A stretch of DNA of 64,000 bases. It comes from Geodermatophilus obscurus DSM 43160 (lineage in GTDB: Bacteria; Actinomycetota; Actinomycetes; Mycobacteriales; Geodermatophilaceae). The position numbers and the translations under genes are program-made. The stretch spans positions 868,001 through 932,000 of the forward strand of contig NC_013757.1 in the NCBI RefSeq assembly GCF_000025345.1, in the 5' to 3' direction. Shown piece by piece: positions 54,801 to 62,789 of the stretch. Position 1 is the first letter of the stretch; every line of letters starts with the position of its first letter. The notes beneath the pieces were generated by a model. That model was given only the letters and a program-made list of their open reading frames with translations. It did not search any database and was not told the DNA's origin.

Positions 54801-55247
54801 ATGGGTCAGGTCGTCGCCACCGCAGAACGGGTCGTCACGGCGCCGGTGGACCGGGTGCGGTCCGCTCTCGTCGACTACGAGGGGACGCGCCGACGGGTGC
54901 TCCCCGAGCAGTTCAGCGACTACCGGGTCGAGGCCGGTGGTCACGGCGCGGGCACCCGCGTCGCCTGGCGGTTCGCCGCCACCTCCAAGCGGGTGCGCGA
55001 CCAGCTGGTCGAGGTCAGCCAGCCCGACCCCGACACCCTGGTCGAGAGCGACACCCGCTCGTCGATGGTGACCACATGGACGCTGCACCCGGTCGACGCC
55101 GGGCTGACCACCGTCCGCGTGCGCACCACCTGGGACGGCGCCGGCGGCATCGGCGGCTTCTTCGAGCGCACCTTCGCGCCCAAGGGGCTGCGCCGCGTGT
55201 ACGAGGACCTGCTGGGCCGGCTGGACCGCGAGGTCACCGCCCCCTGA
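54801..55247 (+). CDS. SRPBCC family protein (START-like)
   Basis: A 148-residue helix-grip protein. The ATAERVVTAPVDRVRSALVDYEGTRRRVLP start and the C-terminal helix FFERTFAPKGLRRVYEDLLGRL are typical of polyketide-cyclase/SRPBCC proteins that bind hydrophobic ligands. Strands VAWRFAAT, VEVSQPDPDTLVES and TTVRVRTTW are visible. ATG 54801 is favoured by the leaderless hexamer. No neighbour indicates a ligand. Confidence 0.82.
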   Translation: MGQVVATAERVVTAPVDRVRSALVDYEGTRRRVLPEQFSDYRVEAGGHGAGTRVAWRFAATSKRVRDQLVEVSQPDPDTLVESDTRSSMVTTWTLHPVDAGLTTVRVRTTWDGAGGIGGFFERTFAPKGLRRVYEDLLGRLDREVTAP

Positions 55248-55287
55248 GCCTCCGGCGCGGGTGGACGACGAGGGGGACCATGGCGGC

Positions 55288-56154
55288 GTGACCGCCGTCC
55301 CCACCGCCGTCGACCCGGCCGCTGCAGACCCCGGCACCCTCGACGCCCTCGCCGGCCTCGTGGGGGACGGGAATACCGTCGTGCTCTCCGGTGCCGGGCT
55401 GTCCACCGACTCCGGCATCCCCGACTACCGCGGGGCGACCGGGTCGCTGCGCCGGCACACGCCGATGACCTACCAGACCTTCCTGCGCGACCCGCGCGGC
55501 CGGCACCGCTACTGGGCGCGCAGCTTCGTGGGCTGGCCGCAGATCCGCGAGGCGCGGCCCAACGCCGGGCACGCCGCGGTCGCCGACCTGCAGCGGGCCG
55601 GCCTGGTGGGCGGCGTCATCACCCAGAACGTCGACGGGCTGCACCAGGCCGCCGGCGCGCGGGACGTCCTCGAGCTGCACGGCGGGCTGGACCGCACCGT
55701 CTGCCTGGCCTGCGGGGACGTCGCCGACCGCGGCCAGCTGCACGAGCGGCTGCGGGCGGTCAACCCGCACTTCGGGCCGCACGTCGACGAGGTCAACCCC
55801 GACGGCGACGCCGAGCTGCCCGACGAGCTGCTCGACGGGTTCGTCATGGTCGACTGCGCGGCCTGCGGGCGCGGCCCGCTCAAGCCCGACGTCGTCTTCT
55901 TCGGCGAGACGGTGCCGCGGGACCGCGTGGACACCTGCTTCGCGATGGTCGAGCAGGCCGGTTCCCTGCTGGTGCTGGGTTCCTCGCTGACAGTCATGAG
56001 CGGCTACCGGTTCGTGCTGCGCGCGGAGAAGCTCGGCATCCCCGTCGGGCTGGTCAACCTCGGCCCGACCCGCGGCGACGCGAAGGTCGACGTCCGGGTG
56101 GACGCCCCGCTGGGGACGGTGCTGCCCGACCTCGTCCGCCGCGTCGCTGCGTGA
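55288..56154 (+). CDS. NAD-dependent protein deacetylase (sirtuin, Sir2)
   Basis: A 288-residue sirtuin removing acyl groups from lysines with NAD. Motifs are VVLSGAGLSTDSGIPDYRG (NAD binding), TQNVDGLHQAAG, the catalytic His in LELHGGLD, a four-Cys zinc site (CLACGD and CAACGRG), LKPDVVFFGE and VLGSSLTVMSG. The extended loop between the Cys pairs and the GSLRRHTP segment resemble the mitochondrial SIRT4-like class II. GTG at 55288 is chosen; 55261 is possible. A recurrent hairpin follows the stop. Confidence 0.92.
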   Translation: MTAVPTAVDPAAADPGTLDALAGLVGDGNTVVLSGAGLSTDSGIPDYRGATGSLRRHTPMTYQTFLRDPRGRHRYWARSFVGWPQIREARPNAGHAAVADLQRAGLVGGVITQNVDGLHQAAGARDVLELHGGLDRTVCLACGDVADRGQLHERLRAVNPHFGPHVDEVNPDGDAELPDELLDGFVMVDCAACGRGPLKPDVVFFGETVPRDRVDTCFAMVEQAGSLLVLGSSLTVMSGYRFVLRAEKLGIPVGLVNLGPTRGDAKVDVRVDAPLGTVLPDLVRRVAA

Positions 56155-56162
56155 CCCGGGAG

Positions 56163-56222
56163 AGCAAGGACCACCCTGCCCCCCAGCGCTCGCGAGCTCG
56201 CGCCGGGCCCCTGCAGGGAGGC
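56163..56222. terminator. GC-rich hairpin after sirtuin gene
   Basis: GCAAGGACCACCCTGCCCCCC, CTCGCGAGCTCGCG and CCCCTGCAGGGAGGCC form the same imperfect hairpin seen after other genes. It lies between the sirtuin stop and the next GTG start. Confidence 0.5.
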
Positions 56223-56228
56223 CGCCCG

Positions 56229-56699
56229 GTGGGCAGCGAGGACGGCCGCTGGCTGGTCGTCGACGGCCGGCGCTGGCGGGCGGCCGACCCGGCGCTGCCC
56301 GACGACGTCCGCGCCCGGCTGCTGCACCACCTCGGCGTCGCGCGCTCGGCGGTCCGCTCGGCCGGTCGAGCCGGGGACGGCGCCGCGCTGGCCGCCGCCC
56401 GCGCCAGGGTGCAGCTGGCCAAGACCGGGCTGGGGGAGCGCGGCACCGCGTGGTGGGACCAGGACGACGCCGCGCGCCGCGCCCGCTGGGAGGCTGCGCT
56501 CACGGCTCTGGATGGAGGACCCGCCGACCTCCCACCACGGCCCCGTCCAGGGCGCCGCCCTGAGCCGGATCGGCCCCGTCCCGGGCCCCGGCCTGAGCTT
56601 GCGAAGGCGGGGGAGGACGGGGTCCTTCTCGGGGAGGACGGGGTCCTTCTCGGGGAGGACGGGGTCCTCCCACCTGCAGGGAGGCCACGCGGCGGTTGA
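56229..56699 (+). CDS. Conserved hypothetical protein (Tol biopolymer transporter-annotated family)
   Basis: A 156-residue protein. Residues 1-100 (SEDGRWLVVDGRRWRAADPALPDDVRARLLHHLG through LAKTGLGERGTAWWD) match a small actinobacterial family often mislabelled as biopolymer transporter Tol. No transport motif or membrane helix is present. The last about 50 residues are proline/arginine-rich and end in seven-residue repeats GEDGVLL coded by 21-bp tandem repeats derived from the intergenic hairpin. The frame is open from 56151, but the GTG at 56229 starts the conserved part. Function unknown. Confidence 0.7.
   Translation: MGSEDGRWLVVDGRRWRAADPALPDDVRARLLHHLGVARSAVRSAGRAGDGAALAAARARVQLAKTGLGERGTAWWDQDDAARRARWEAALTALDGGPADLPPRPRPGRRPEPDRPRPGPRPELAKAGEDGVLLGEDGVLLGEDGVLPPAGRPRGG
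56610..56671 (+). repeat. Three 21-bp tandem repeats in gene 3' end
   Basis: GGGGAGGACGGGGTCCTTCTC occurs at 56610-56630 and 56631-56651, with a third, slightly altered copy to 56671. The unit is the GGGGTCCTTC end of the hairpin family, duplicated in frame so that it lengthens the protein. Confidence 0.85.
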
Positions 56700-56730
56700 C
56701 CGCGCATCGGCCCGGGAAGGAGCAGGCGCG

Positions 56731-57693
56731 ATGCAGACCTTCCTGCCGGTGGCCGACTTCGAGGAGAGCGCCCGCCTCCTGGACTCGCCCCGCCTGGGCA
56801 AGCAGCGGGTGGAGACCCTCCAGGTGCTGCGGGCCCTCGAGCTGCCGGACTACGGCTGGACCTCGCACCCCGTGGTCCGCATGTGGCGCGGCCGCACTCC
56901 GGCGCTGGTGGCCTACGGACTGGCGATGGTCCGCGTGTGGCGGGAGCGCGGCTTCGCCGACACCACGCACACCCTGATCGCAGAGTTCGCCCCCGACGTG
57001 GTCGGCGTCCCGCAGGAGGAGCTGGCCCGCGCCGGGATGCTGCCCTCCTGGATCGGCGACGAGGCTGTCCACCTGTCGCACCGGTCGAACCTGCTGGCCA
57101 AGGAGCCGGACTTCTACCGCCCGCTGCTCCGGCCGCTCTTCGGCGCCGAGCCCGAAGACCTGCCCTACGTCTGGCCCGAGCCCGACGACCTCCCCCCGCC
57201 GCCGCCGCCGGAGGGGACGCGGGTGTGGGTGGTGCGTCCCCGCGCGCACAACGAGCTGGGCGCGTGCCTGGCCGCCGGTCTGGTCGGGCTGGGCACCCAG
57301 TCCGGCATCGACGTCGACGCCACCGGACTGGCCCCGGCCGAGCTGCGCGCGCTGGCCAAGGAGATCTCCGGACGTCGCCCGGCCAAGGACCTGCGCCAGC
57401 TCTCGACCTTCCTCGACGAGGTCCGCCCCGGCGACCCGGTCGCGCTGCCGATCGAGCACGGCGCCGGGCTGCTGCTCGGGGAGGTGCTCGGGGACTACCT
57501 GTTCGACGGTCGCGAGCTGCTGCCGCACCGCCGTCCCGCGCGCTGGGACCGCGTCGTGCCGCGCGCCGCCGCCCGCCCGCCGGCCACGCTCCAGGACCCG
57601 CGCGCGCTGTTCTCGGTCGTCATCGACCCCGACGTCCTGCCACCGGCGGTGGCCGGCACCACCTACCGCGAACCGGCGCTGCCGCTGGCCTGA
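56731..57693 (+). CDS. MSMEG_6728-like (pyrimidine-dimer glycosylase-like) protein fused to a restriction-system-type domain
   Basis: A 320-residue protein with two parts. Residues 1-about 150 match the MSMEG_6728 family, related to endonuclease V-type pyrimidine dimer DNA glycosylases: MQTFLPVADFEESARLLD, RLGKQRVETLQVLRALE, then HPVVRMWRG. Residues about 165-320 start RVWVVRPRAHNELGACLAAG and include VGLGTQSGIDVD, VRPGDPVALPIEHGAGLLLGEV and GDYLFDG. This pattern resembles the N-terminal module of Mrr-like restriction proteins. A proline run links them. AAGGAG precedes the ATG. The role may be recognition or cleavage of damaged or modified DNA, which is inference. Confidence 0.75.
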   Translation: MQTFLPVADFEESARLLDSPRLGKQRVETLQVLRALELPDYGWTSHPVVRMWRGRTPALVAYGLAMVRVWRERGFADTTHTLIAEFAPDVVGVPQEELARAGMLPSWIGDEAVHLSHRSNLLAKEPDFYRPLLRPLFGAEPEDLPYVWPEPDDLPPPPPPEGTRVWVVRPRAHNELGACLAAGLVGLGTQSGIDVDATGLAPAELRALAKEISGRRPAKDLRQLSTFLDEVRPGDPVALPIEHGAGLLLGEVLGDYLFDGRELLPHRRPARWDRVVPRAAARPPATLQDPRALFSVVIDPDVLPPAVAGTTYREPALPLA

Positions 57694-58580
57694 GGAAGGC
57701 CCCCTCTGCCCCCCACCACGCGCGAGCTCGCGGCGGGATCCTGCAGAGGGTCCACCCGCCGGCCGGTCGCGGCGACCAGCGTCCACGCGGCGGCGTGCAG
57801 CCGGCGCAACTCCAGCCACGGCGCGAGCTCGGCGTCGGTCGGGGCGTCCGGCAGCGCGTCCAGCGCCGCTCGGCCGTCCAGTCGCGAGGTGTTGCGCAGG
57901 CAGGCGAGGTCCCAGGCGCGCGGACCGGCGCAGGTGTCCTCCAGGTCGGTCCACCGCCAGCCGTCGGGAGTGGCCAGCAGGTTGCCCGGGTGGGCGTCGC
58001 CGTGCAGCGGCTGCACCTCGCCACCCAGTCGCGGACGGAGCTCCGCCAGCCGGTCCCGGAGGCCTTCCAGCTGCGCCGGGGGAGCGCCCCACGCCCGGCC
58101 GAGGGACGCGAACCGGGCGAGGTCGTCCAGCGGGGTGTCCAGCGGAGCGCCGTCCACCGGCAGCGCGGCCAGGTACCCGTGCAGCTGGGGGAGCGCCGCG
58201 GCCACGTCGGCGGGGGACGGCGCCACCGGCAGGACCTCGACGTAGCGCCACAAGGAGAGCTCGAGACCCGCGTACCGGTGCGGCCCGGGCGGCAGCACGT
58301 CGCTGGGCGGGACGACCGGCGCGCCCGCCGCGGCGAGGGCCCCGGCGACGGCGACCTCGCGGGCGAACGAGCGCAGCGGCGTCGGTCGCAACAGCGGGGT
58401 CAGCGTCGCCACCCGCGCCACGACCGGCGCCGGCGCCAGGTGGACGACGACGTTGACGCCGTCCTGCAGCACCCGCGCCTCGTCGGCGCGGACCCCGTGG
58501 GCCGCCGCGACCGCCCGGGCGGCGAGCAGCGCCCGCGCCGCCCGGCTCGCCTGCAGGTGGAAGGACCCCGTCCTCCTCAC
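57663..58580 (-). CDS. Aminoglycoside phosphotransferase-fold kinase
   Basis: A protein of about 305 residues with the APH/choline-kinase fold. The catalytic loop LHGDAHPGNLLATPDG (near residue 195) and the metal-binding WTDLEDTCAGPRAWDLA are clear. VLQDGVNVVVHLAPAPVVARVA is the nucleotide-binding N-lobe. The start is uncertain: GTG 58580 lies inside a repeat hairpin, CTG 58556 and GTG 58472 are alternatives, and the last would cut the N-lobe. The C-terminus reads through another hairpin and overlaps the convergent gene by 31 bp. Substrate unknown. Confidence 0.75.
   Translation of the reverse strand: MRRTGSFHLQASRAARALLAARAVAAAHGVRADEARVLQDGVNVVVHLAPAPVVARVATLTPLLRPTPLRSFAREVAVAGALAAAGAPVVPPSDVLPPGPHRYAGLELSLWRYVEVLPVAPSPADVAAALPQLHGYLAALPVDGAPLDTPLDDLARFASLGRAWGAPPAQLEGLRDRLAELRPRLGGEVQPLHGDAHPGNLLATPDGWRWTDLEDTCAGPRAWDLACLRNTSRLDGRAALDALPDAPTDAELAPWLELRRLHAAAWTLVAATGRRVDPLQDPAASSRVVGGRGGLPQASGSAGSR
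57696..57755. terminator. GC-rich hairpin between convergent genes
   Basis: AAGGCCCCCTCTGC pairs with GCAGAGGGTCC around CGCGCGAGCTCGCGGCGGG. It is a member of the recurrent family. It follows the stop of the MSMEG_6728-like gene and lies inside the last codons of the opposite kinase gene. Confidence 0.55.
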
Positions 58581-58608
58581 CCCTCGCAGGCTCGGGACGG
58601 GGCCGCGG
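58563..58608. terminator. GC-rich hairpin (repeat family)
   Basis: AAGGACCCCGTCC and GGGACGGGGCC with CACCCCTCGCAGGCTC between them. It lies between the hotdog thioesterase stop and the kinase start on the minus strand, so it probably ends the thioesterase transcript. Confidence 0.55.
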
Positions 58609-58626
58609 CCCGCAGGGTGTCGTCGA

Positions 58627-59046
58627 TCACGCGCCGGGTCGCCGCACGTTCTGCAGCCGGACCTGGCCACGGGCGACGAGCTTGCCGTCGTCGGCCCGGG
58701 TCAGCAGCACCTGCCAGAGCTGCTGGGTGCGGCCCTGCTGCACCGGCTCGGCGACGACGTCGAGCCGGCCCTCGGTCATGGAGCGGATGAAGTCGGTGTT
58801 GTTGTTGACGCCGACGGCGAACTGCCCGGCGTCGGCCACCGCGACGCTGGCCCCGATGCTGGCCGCCGACTCGATGACGGCGCAGTAGAGCCCACCGTGG
58901 ACGACGCCCCAGGGGGTGTGCTGCTCCGGCCCGACCTGGACCGTCCCGGTCACGCGCGTGGCACCGACCTCGCCGACCTGGAACCCGGTGGCGGCGACGA
59001 ACCGGCTGGCGGAGTCCAGGTCGACCGCGGGCAGGTCGGCACTCAC
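58627..59046 (-). CDS. PaaI family hotdog thioesterase
   Basis: A 139-residue hotdog-fold protein. TPWGVVHGGLYCAVIESAASIG carries the HGG motif with the downstream acidic residue typical of PaaI/YbgC-type acyl-CoA thioesterases, and GVNNNTDFIRSM is a conserved strand. Its GTG start overlaps the stop of the VOC gene (GTGA), so the two are translated together. It probably hydrolyses an acyl-CoA; substrate unknown. Confidence 0.87.
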   Translation of the reverse strand: MSADLPAVDLDSASRFVAATGFQVGEVGATRVTGTVQVGPEQHTPWGVVHGGLYCAVIESAASIGASVAVADAGQFAVGVNNNTDFIRSMTEGRLDVVAEPVQQGRTQQLWQVLLTRADDGKLVARGQVRLQNVRRPGA

Positions 59047-59405
59047 GCGGCGTCCCAGACCAGGCAGAAGGGGTGGCCGACCGGGTCGGCGTAGACGCGG
59101 AAGTCGCCCCCGCCACCGGGGAGCTTCCGGGCGCCCAGCGCGAGCGCCTTCGGCTCGGCCTCCCCGATGTCGGCCACCCGGACGTCGAGGTGGAACTGCT
59201 GGGGTCGCTCCCGGTCCGGCCAGTCCGGCGGCCGCAGGTCCGGCGCCTGCTGGAACGCCAGCCGGTACCCCTGGCCGGTGACGACGACCCAGTCGTCGCC
59301 CGGGGAGCCCTTGCTGACCTCCATCCCCAGCAGGTCGGCGTAGAAGGTCGCGAGGGCGTACGCGTCCGGCGCGTCGATGACGACGGAGTGCAGCTGGCCG
59401 ATCAT
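59043..59405 (-). CDS. VOC family (glyoxalase-like) protein
   Basis: A 120-residue vicinal-oxygen-chelate fold protein. SVVIDAPDAYALATFYADLLGMEV is the first repeat and FHLDVRVADIGEAEPKALALGARKL the second, with DPVGHPFCLVWD at the end. Members bind metals or bind drugs such as bleomycin. The ATG at 59405 has CAGGAT 6 nt upstream, a leaderless start. It forms an operon with the hotdog protein. Specific role unknown. Confidence 0.85.
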   Translation of the reverse strand: MIGQLHSVVIDAPDAYALATFYADLLGMEVSKGSPGDDWVVVTGQGYRLAFQQAPDLRPPDWPDRERPQQFHLDVRVADIGEAEPKALALGARKLPGGGGDFRVYADPVGHPFCLVWDAA

Positions 59406-59495
59406 GGGCCCATCCTGCGGGGCGGGGGAGTGCCGGACCAGCGGGGATCCGGCCGCTCGCCGCGACGATCCGGCCACCGGGGCAGGATCGTCCCC

Positions 59496-60191
59496 GTGGA
59501 CTCCTCGACCGCCCCCCGGCTCGGAACGCTGACCTGGACCCCCGCCGCCGGACGCCCCGAGCTGCTCGCCGCTCCGGTGGCCGCGGCGCTGGGCGCGCTG
59601 ACCGCGCCCGCCTGGGTCGCCGAGATCGACGCCGACCTGGCCGACACCGCCGCCTTCGCCGAGGCCTACGGCGTACCGCTGGAGGTCTCGGCGAACTGCG
59701 TGGTCGTCGCCGCGCGCCGCGCCGGGCAGACCGAGCTGGCCGCCTGCCTGGTCCCGGCGACCACCCGCGCCGACGTCAACGGCCTGGTGCGCCGCCACCT
59801 CGGTGCCCGCAAGGTCTCCTTCGCGCCGCAGGACGTCGCCGTCGCCGAGAGCGGCATGGAGTACGGGGGCATCACCCCGCTGGGGCTGCCGCCGTCCTGG
59901 CCGGTGCTGGTCGACCCGGACGTCGCGGCCGCCGACCTCGTCGTGGTCGGCTCGGGCACCCGGGGCAGCAAGCTGGCGGTGCCCGGGGCCGCACTGGCCG
60001 CGCTGCCCGCCGCGGAGGTCCTCGAGGGGCTGGGCCGGCCGGTGGCCGAGCCGCCGCGCGCCGCTCCGGCGGCCCCCGCCGAGCGGGCTCCCGACGACCG
60101 GGACGTCGGCTGGGGCGAGCGCCCCGAGGAGTTGCCGGCCGCCGACCGGCGCTACCTCGAGGACCGCCCGCCGCACTGGGGCAGCGACTGA
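59496..60191 (+). CDS. YbaK/EbsC-type aminoacyl-tRNA deacylase-like protein
   Basis: A 231-residue protein whose central part (residues about 50-170) matches the YbaK/ProX editing domain: VSANCVVVAARRAGQTELAACLVPATTRADVN, LGARKVSFAP and GITPLGLPPSWPVLVD. These domains hydrolyse mischarged tRNA. The N-terminal 45 and C-terminal 55 residues are extensions; the latter is polar. GTG at 59496 has CAGGAT 7 nt upstream. Specific substrate is not evident. Confidence 0.82.
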   Translation: MDSSTAPRLGTLTWTPAAGRPELLAAPVAAALGALTAPAWVAEIDADLADTAAFAEAYGVPLEVSANCVVVAARRAGQTELAACLVPATTRADVNGLVRRHLGARKVSFAPQDVAVAESGMEYGGITPLGLPPSWPVLVDPDVAAADLVVVGSGTRGSKLAVPGAALAALPAAEVLEGLGRPVAEPPRAAPAAPAERAPDDRDVGWGERPEELPAADRRYLEDRPPHWGSD

Positions 60192-60209
60192 GTAAGGACC
60201 CTCCTGCCC

Positions 60210-60485
60210 CCACCACTCACAGGGAGCACGACGACGAAGTGGACGACCGCCGCGGTCAGCACGAAGGTGACCAGCCGGCTGACGGACGCGCCTCACGTGG
60301 ACACCCGTCCGTCGACCCTGAACGTGCTGCCGAGCTCCCCGCGGTCACCGGCGAGGCCGACCCGCGGCGTCAGAGCGACTCGGCGAACTGGCCGACGACG
60401 GCGGTGGACGCCGCACCGATGACGACGGCGGCGGCGGGCTCGACGACGTCGCCGCGCAGCAGGAAGTCCTCGGACCCCTGAGCAC
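60210..60485 (-). pseudogene. mscL: Broken large-conductance mechanosensitive channel gene
   Basis: The minus strand starts GTG CTC AGG GGT (MLRG as in MscL). After a one-base loss it reads SEDFLLRGDVVEPAAAVVIG, then TAVVGQFAESL and a stop. Another frame resumes STFRVDGRVST, and after a stop RLVTFVLTAAVVHFVVVLPVS. These are the two MscL helices and their linker, broken by frameshifts and stops. It lies just after the SAF-domain gene. The 299-bp gap between genes is therefore a decayed gene. Confidence 0.75.
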
Positions 60486-60490
60486 GGGCG

Positions 60491-61138
60491 TCACCCACCC
60501 ACACGCGGCGTGGCCGGTGCAGCACCCGGAGAGGCGCGTGGCGGCAGGCTCAGCGTCAGCGTCGCGGTGGTGGCCGCGGCGGCGAGCCGGGCTGCGGTGG
60601 CGTCGTCGACGGCGAGCAGCAGCAGGCCGTCGTCGTCCGGCCCCGGGGTGGCCAGGACGGGTGCCCCGGCGGCGACGACCTCGGCCTGCGCCGCGCCCGG
60701 CGCAGTGGCCAGGACGTCGACCCGGTCGCCGGGCTGCACGAGCGCGCTGACCGCGAGGTCGGCGGGGCGCACCGGCGCGGCGACCTGCCCGGCGGCGAGC
60801 TGGTCGGTGAGGGCGGCCCCGGCCAGGCCGGCGTCGGTCAGCGGCTCGCCGGACCGGACACCGCCGGTCAGCGCCCGGCCCACGACGTCGGCCGGGTCCG
60901 CGACCGTCCCCGTGGGGCGCAGGGCCGGGGGATAGGCGGCGACGGCGAGGTCCTCCGCGGTGAGGACGGCGCCCGGTGCCAGGTCGGCCGCGGCGACGAC
61001 GACCGGGACGAGCGCCGGCGCGCGGGCCGGCGCCGGGGCCGGGCGCAGGGCCAGGACGAGCGCGGCCGCGACGAGCATCGCGGCGAGGACCTGCCGGGCG
61101 GTGTGCAGGGGCCGGCGCGGGCGGCGGAGACGGACCAT
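60491..61138 (-). CDS. SAF domain protein (CpaB/FlgA-like)
   Basis: A 215-residue protein with an N-terminal membrane helix (about residues 14-32) and a SAF domain (residues about 45-110): VPVVVAAADLAPGAVLTAEDLAVAAYP and RALTGGVRSGEPLTDAGL. The C-terminal part PGDRVDVLATAP resembles CpaB/RcpC pilus-assembly proteins. It may act outside the membrane in wall or pilus function. It ends next to the broken mscL, its usual neighbour in relatives. No pilus genes are in the window. Confidence 0.8.
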   Translation of the reverse strand: MVRLRRPRRPLHTARQVLAAMLVAAALVLALRPAPAPARAPALVPVVVAAADLAPGAVLTAEDLAVAAYPPALRPTGTVADPADVVGRALTGGVRSGEPLTDAGLAGAALTDQLAAGQVAAPVRPADLAVSALVQPGDRVDVLATAPGAAQAEVVAAGAPVLATPGPDDDGLLLLAVDDATAARLAAAATTATLTLSLPPRASPGAAPATPRVGG

Positions 61139-61220
61139 GGGTCCACGCTGGCCGCCTGCGGCCGACGGCGGGGCGTAGGACGCCGAGCTGTGGAGGGGGC
61201 GCCCGCCTGTGGACCGGAGG

Positions 61221-61562
61221 TCAGCCGGCGGCTGCGCTGCTGCTGGAGGTGCTGGAGCCGCTGGACGAGGAGGAGCCCGAGGACGACGTCGAACTCGATG
61301 ACGACGAGTTGCCCGCGGCGGCGGGCGCGGCGTCCTTCGTGCCGTTGGACGACGAGCCGGACTCGCTCGACGATGCCTTGGAGCGGCTGTCGGTGCGGTA
61401 GAAGCCCGAGCCCTTGAAGACCACGCCGACCGAGCCGTAGACCTTGCGCACCGGGCTGCCGCACTCGGGGCACTCGCTCACCGGGGCGTCGGTGAAGCTC
61501 TGCACCACCTCGAACTGGTGCTTGCCGTCGGGGTTGGTGCAGGCGTACTGGTACGTGGGCAC
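61221..61562 (-). CDS. FmdB-type zinc ribbon protein with Ser-rich tail
   Basis: A 113-residue protein. Residues 1-45 form the FmdB/CxxC_CXXC_SSSS putative regulatory zinc ribbon: [20 protein letters not shown], then [14 protein letters not shown]. The next part [14 protein letters not shown] is conserved. The tail of about 55 residues is mostly serine with alanine and glycine, which fits the family name. GTG at 61562 follows GAGGAG. Function is unknown; regulation or metal binding has been suggested. Confidence 0.85.
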   Translation of the reverse strand: MPTYQYACTNPDGKHQFEVVQSFTDAPVSECPECGSPVRKVYGSVGVVFKGSGFYRTDSRSKASSSESGSSSNGTKDAAPAAAGNSSSSSSTSSSGSSSSSGSSTSSSSAAAG

Positions 61563-61834
61563 GGTGCGGGTACTCCTCGTCGGACGGGCCGGGCTGGCAC
61601 TCTCGCCCAGCGACTGCCAATGATGCGCGCCGCGGACGCGTCCGTCCACGTGCGGCCGACGACACGCAGCGCCGATCGGGCCCGGCGGCGGTGGGCAGGG
61701 CCCGGGCTGCACCGTTCCGATCACGTCGGTCACGGGTCTGCCGGCGGTCGGGCCGATGCGATCCTCCGGCCGGGCGGCTCACCGGGAAGCGGGGGAGGAT
61801 CCGAGGCCCCGGCCTCGAGGAGGAGAGCGCCACC

Positions 61835-62302
61835 GTGACCGAGCCCCGCCCGCCGTTCCCGCCGTTCGACCGCGCCAGCGCGCTGGCCAAGGTGCAGGCC
61901 GCCGAGGACGCCTGGAACACCCGCGACCCGCACCGGGTGAGCCTGGCGTACACCGAGGACTCGGTCTGGCGGAACCGCGACGAGTTCCTGGCCGGCCGGG
62001 CGGAGATCGTCGCCTTCCTGACCCGCAAGTGGGAGCGCGAGCTCGACTACGTGCTGCGCAAGAGCCTGTGGGGGTACACCGACGACCGCATCGCCGTCCG
62101 CTTCCAGTACGAGTGGCACGACGCCGGGGGCCAGTGGTTCCGCAGCTACGGCAACGAGCTGTGGGAGTTCGACGAGCGCGGCCTCATGCGCCGTCGTGAG
62201 GCCAGCATCAACGACGTCCCCATCGCCGAGACCGATCGTCGGTGGCACGGTCCCCGCGGGGACGACGAGCGCGGTCCGGAGCAGGAGATCCCGCTCCGGT
62301 GA
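61835..62302 (+). CDS. DUF1348/NTF2-like (SnoaL-fold) protein
   Basis: A 155-residue cone-shaped NTF2-like protein. [40 protein letters not shown] and [31 protein letters not shown] are characteristic of the DUF1348 group. The end is [26 protein letters not shown] precedes the GTG at 61835. Members have no defined activity. It stands alone, divergent from the FmdB gene. Confidence 0.85.
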   Translation: MTEPRPPFPPFDRASALAKVQAAEDAWNTRDPHRVSLAYTEDSVWRNRDEFLAGRAEIVAFLTRKWERELDYVLRKSLWGYTDDRIAVRFQYEWHDAGGQWFRSYGNELWEFDERGLMRRREASINDVPIAETDRRWHGPRGDDERGPEQEIPLR

Positions 62303-62459
62303 CCCGGGCAGGTGGGTGTCCGCGCTGGTGAACGGCTTGTGTCACACCGTGTGAGCGCCCGTCTAGGTCAGGGTGGAGCCGCTCGATCGGAGTCGTGACC
62401 CCACCGGTCGCGACCGGGAGCCGTCTCAGCCGGGAGGTGCCGGTGGACCTCCCGTCGCG

Positions 62460-62744
62460 CTCCGCACCCCACCGGACATGCTCGTCGGCATCGACCCCAC
62501 CCGGCCGCGCCGCGACCACACGACCGACCTGCCCGTGGGCAGCACGCTGGTGCTCTACACCGACGGGCTCATCGAGCGCCGCAGCACCGGCCAGGACATC
62601 GACGAGGGCACCACCGCGCTGGGCCGGACGCTCACCGGCCTGCAGCACCTGCCGGCCGACGCCATCCTGGACCGCGTGCTGGACCCGGTCCGTTACGACC
62701 GCGAGGACGACATCGCCGCCCTCGCCATCCGCGTCGTGGGGTAG
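62460..62744 (+). pseudogene. C-terminal fragment of a SpoIIE/PP2C-type phosphatase
   Basis: The frame up to the stop at 62744 reads MLVGIDPTRPRRDHTTDLPVGSTLVLYTDGLIERR, then DREDDIAALAIRVVG. This is the last about 90 residues of an RsbU-like SpoIIE phosphatase, including the Asp of YTDGL. The preceding about 200 residues and the N-terminal metal site are missing, and the open frame only extends back to 62373 with unrelated sequence. It is likely a truncated relic. Confidence 0.7.
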
Positions 62745-62789
62745 CTCCGGCGGGCCGGAGCCGGCTCGCTCACCACTACGGTTCCGGAC

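Noticed and set aside
55288..56154. A defence-associated SIR2
   Set aside because: It is a complete zinc-containing sirtuin of the deacylase type with no defence partner gene directly linked.
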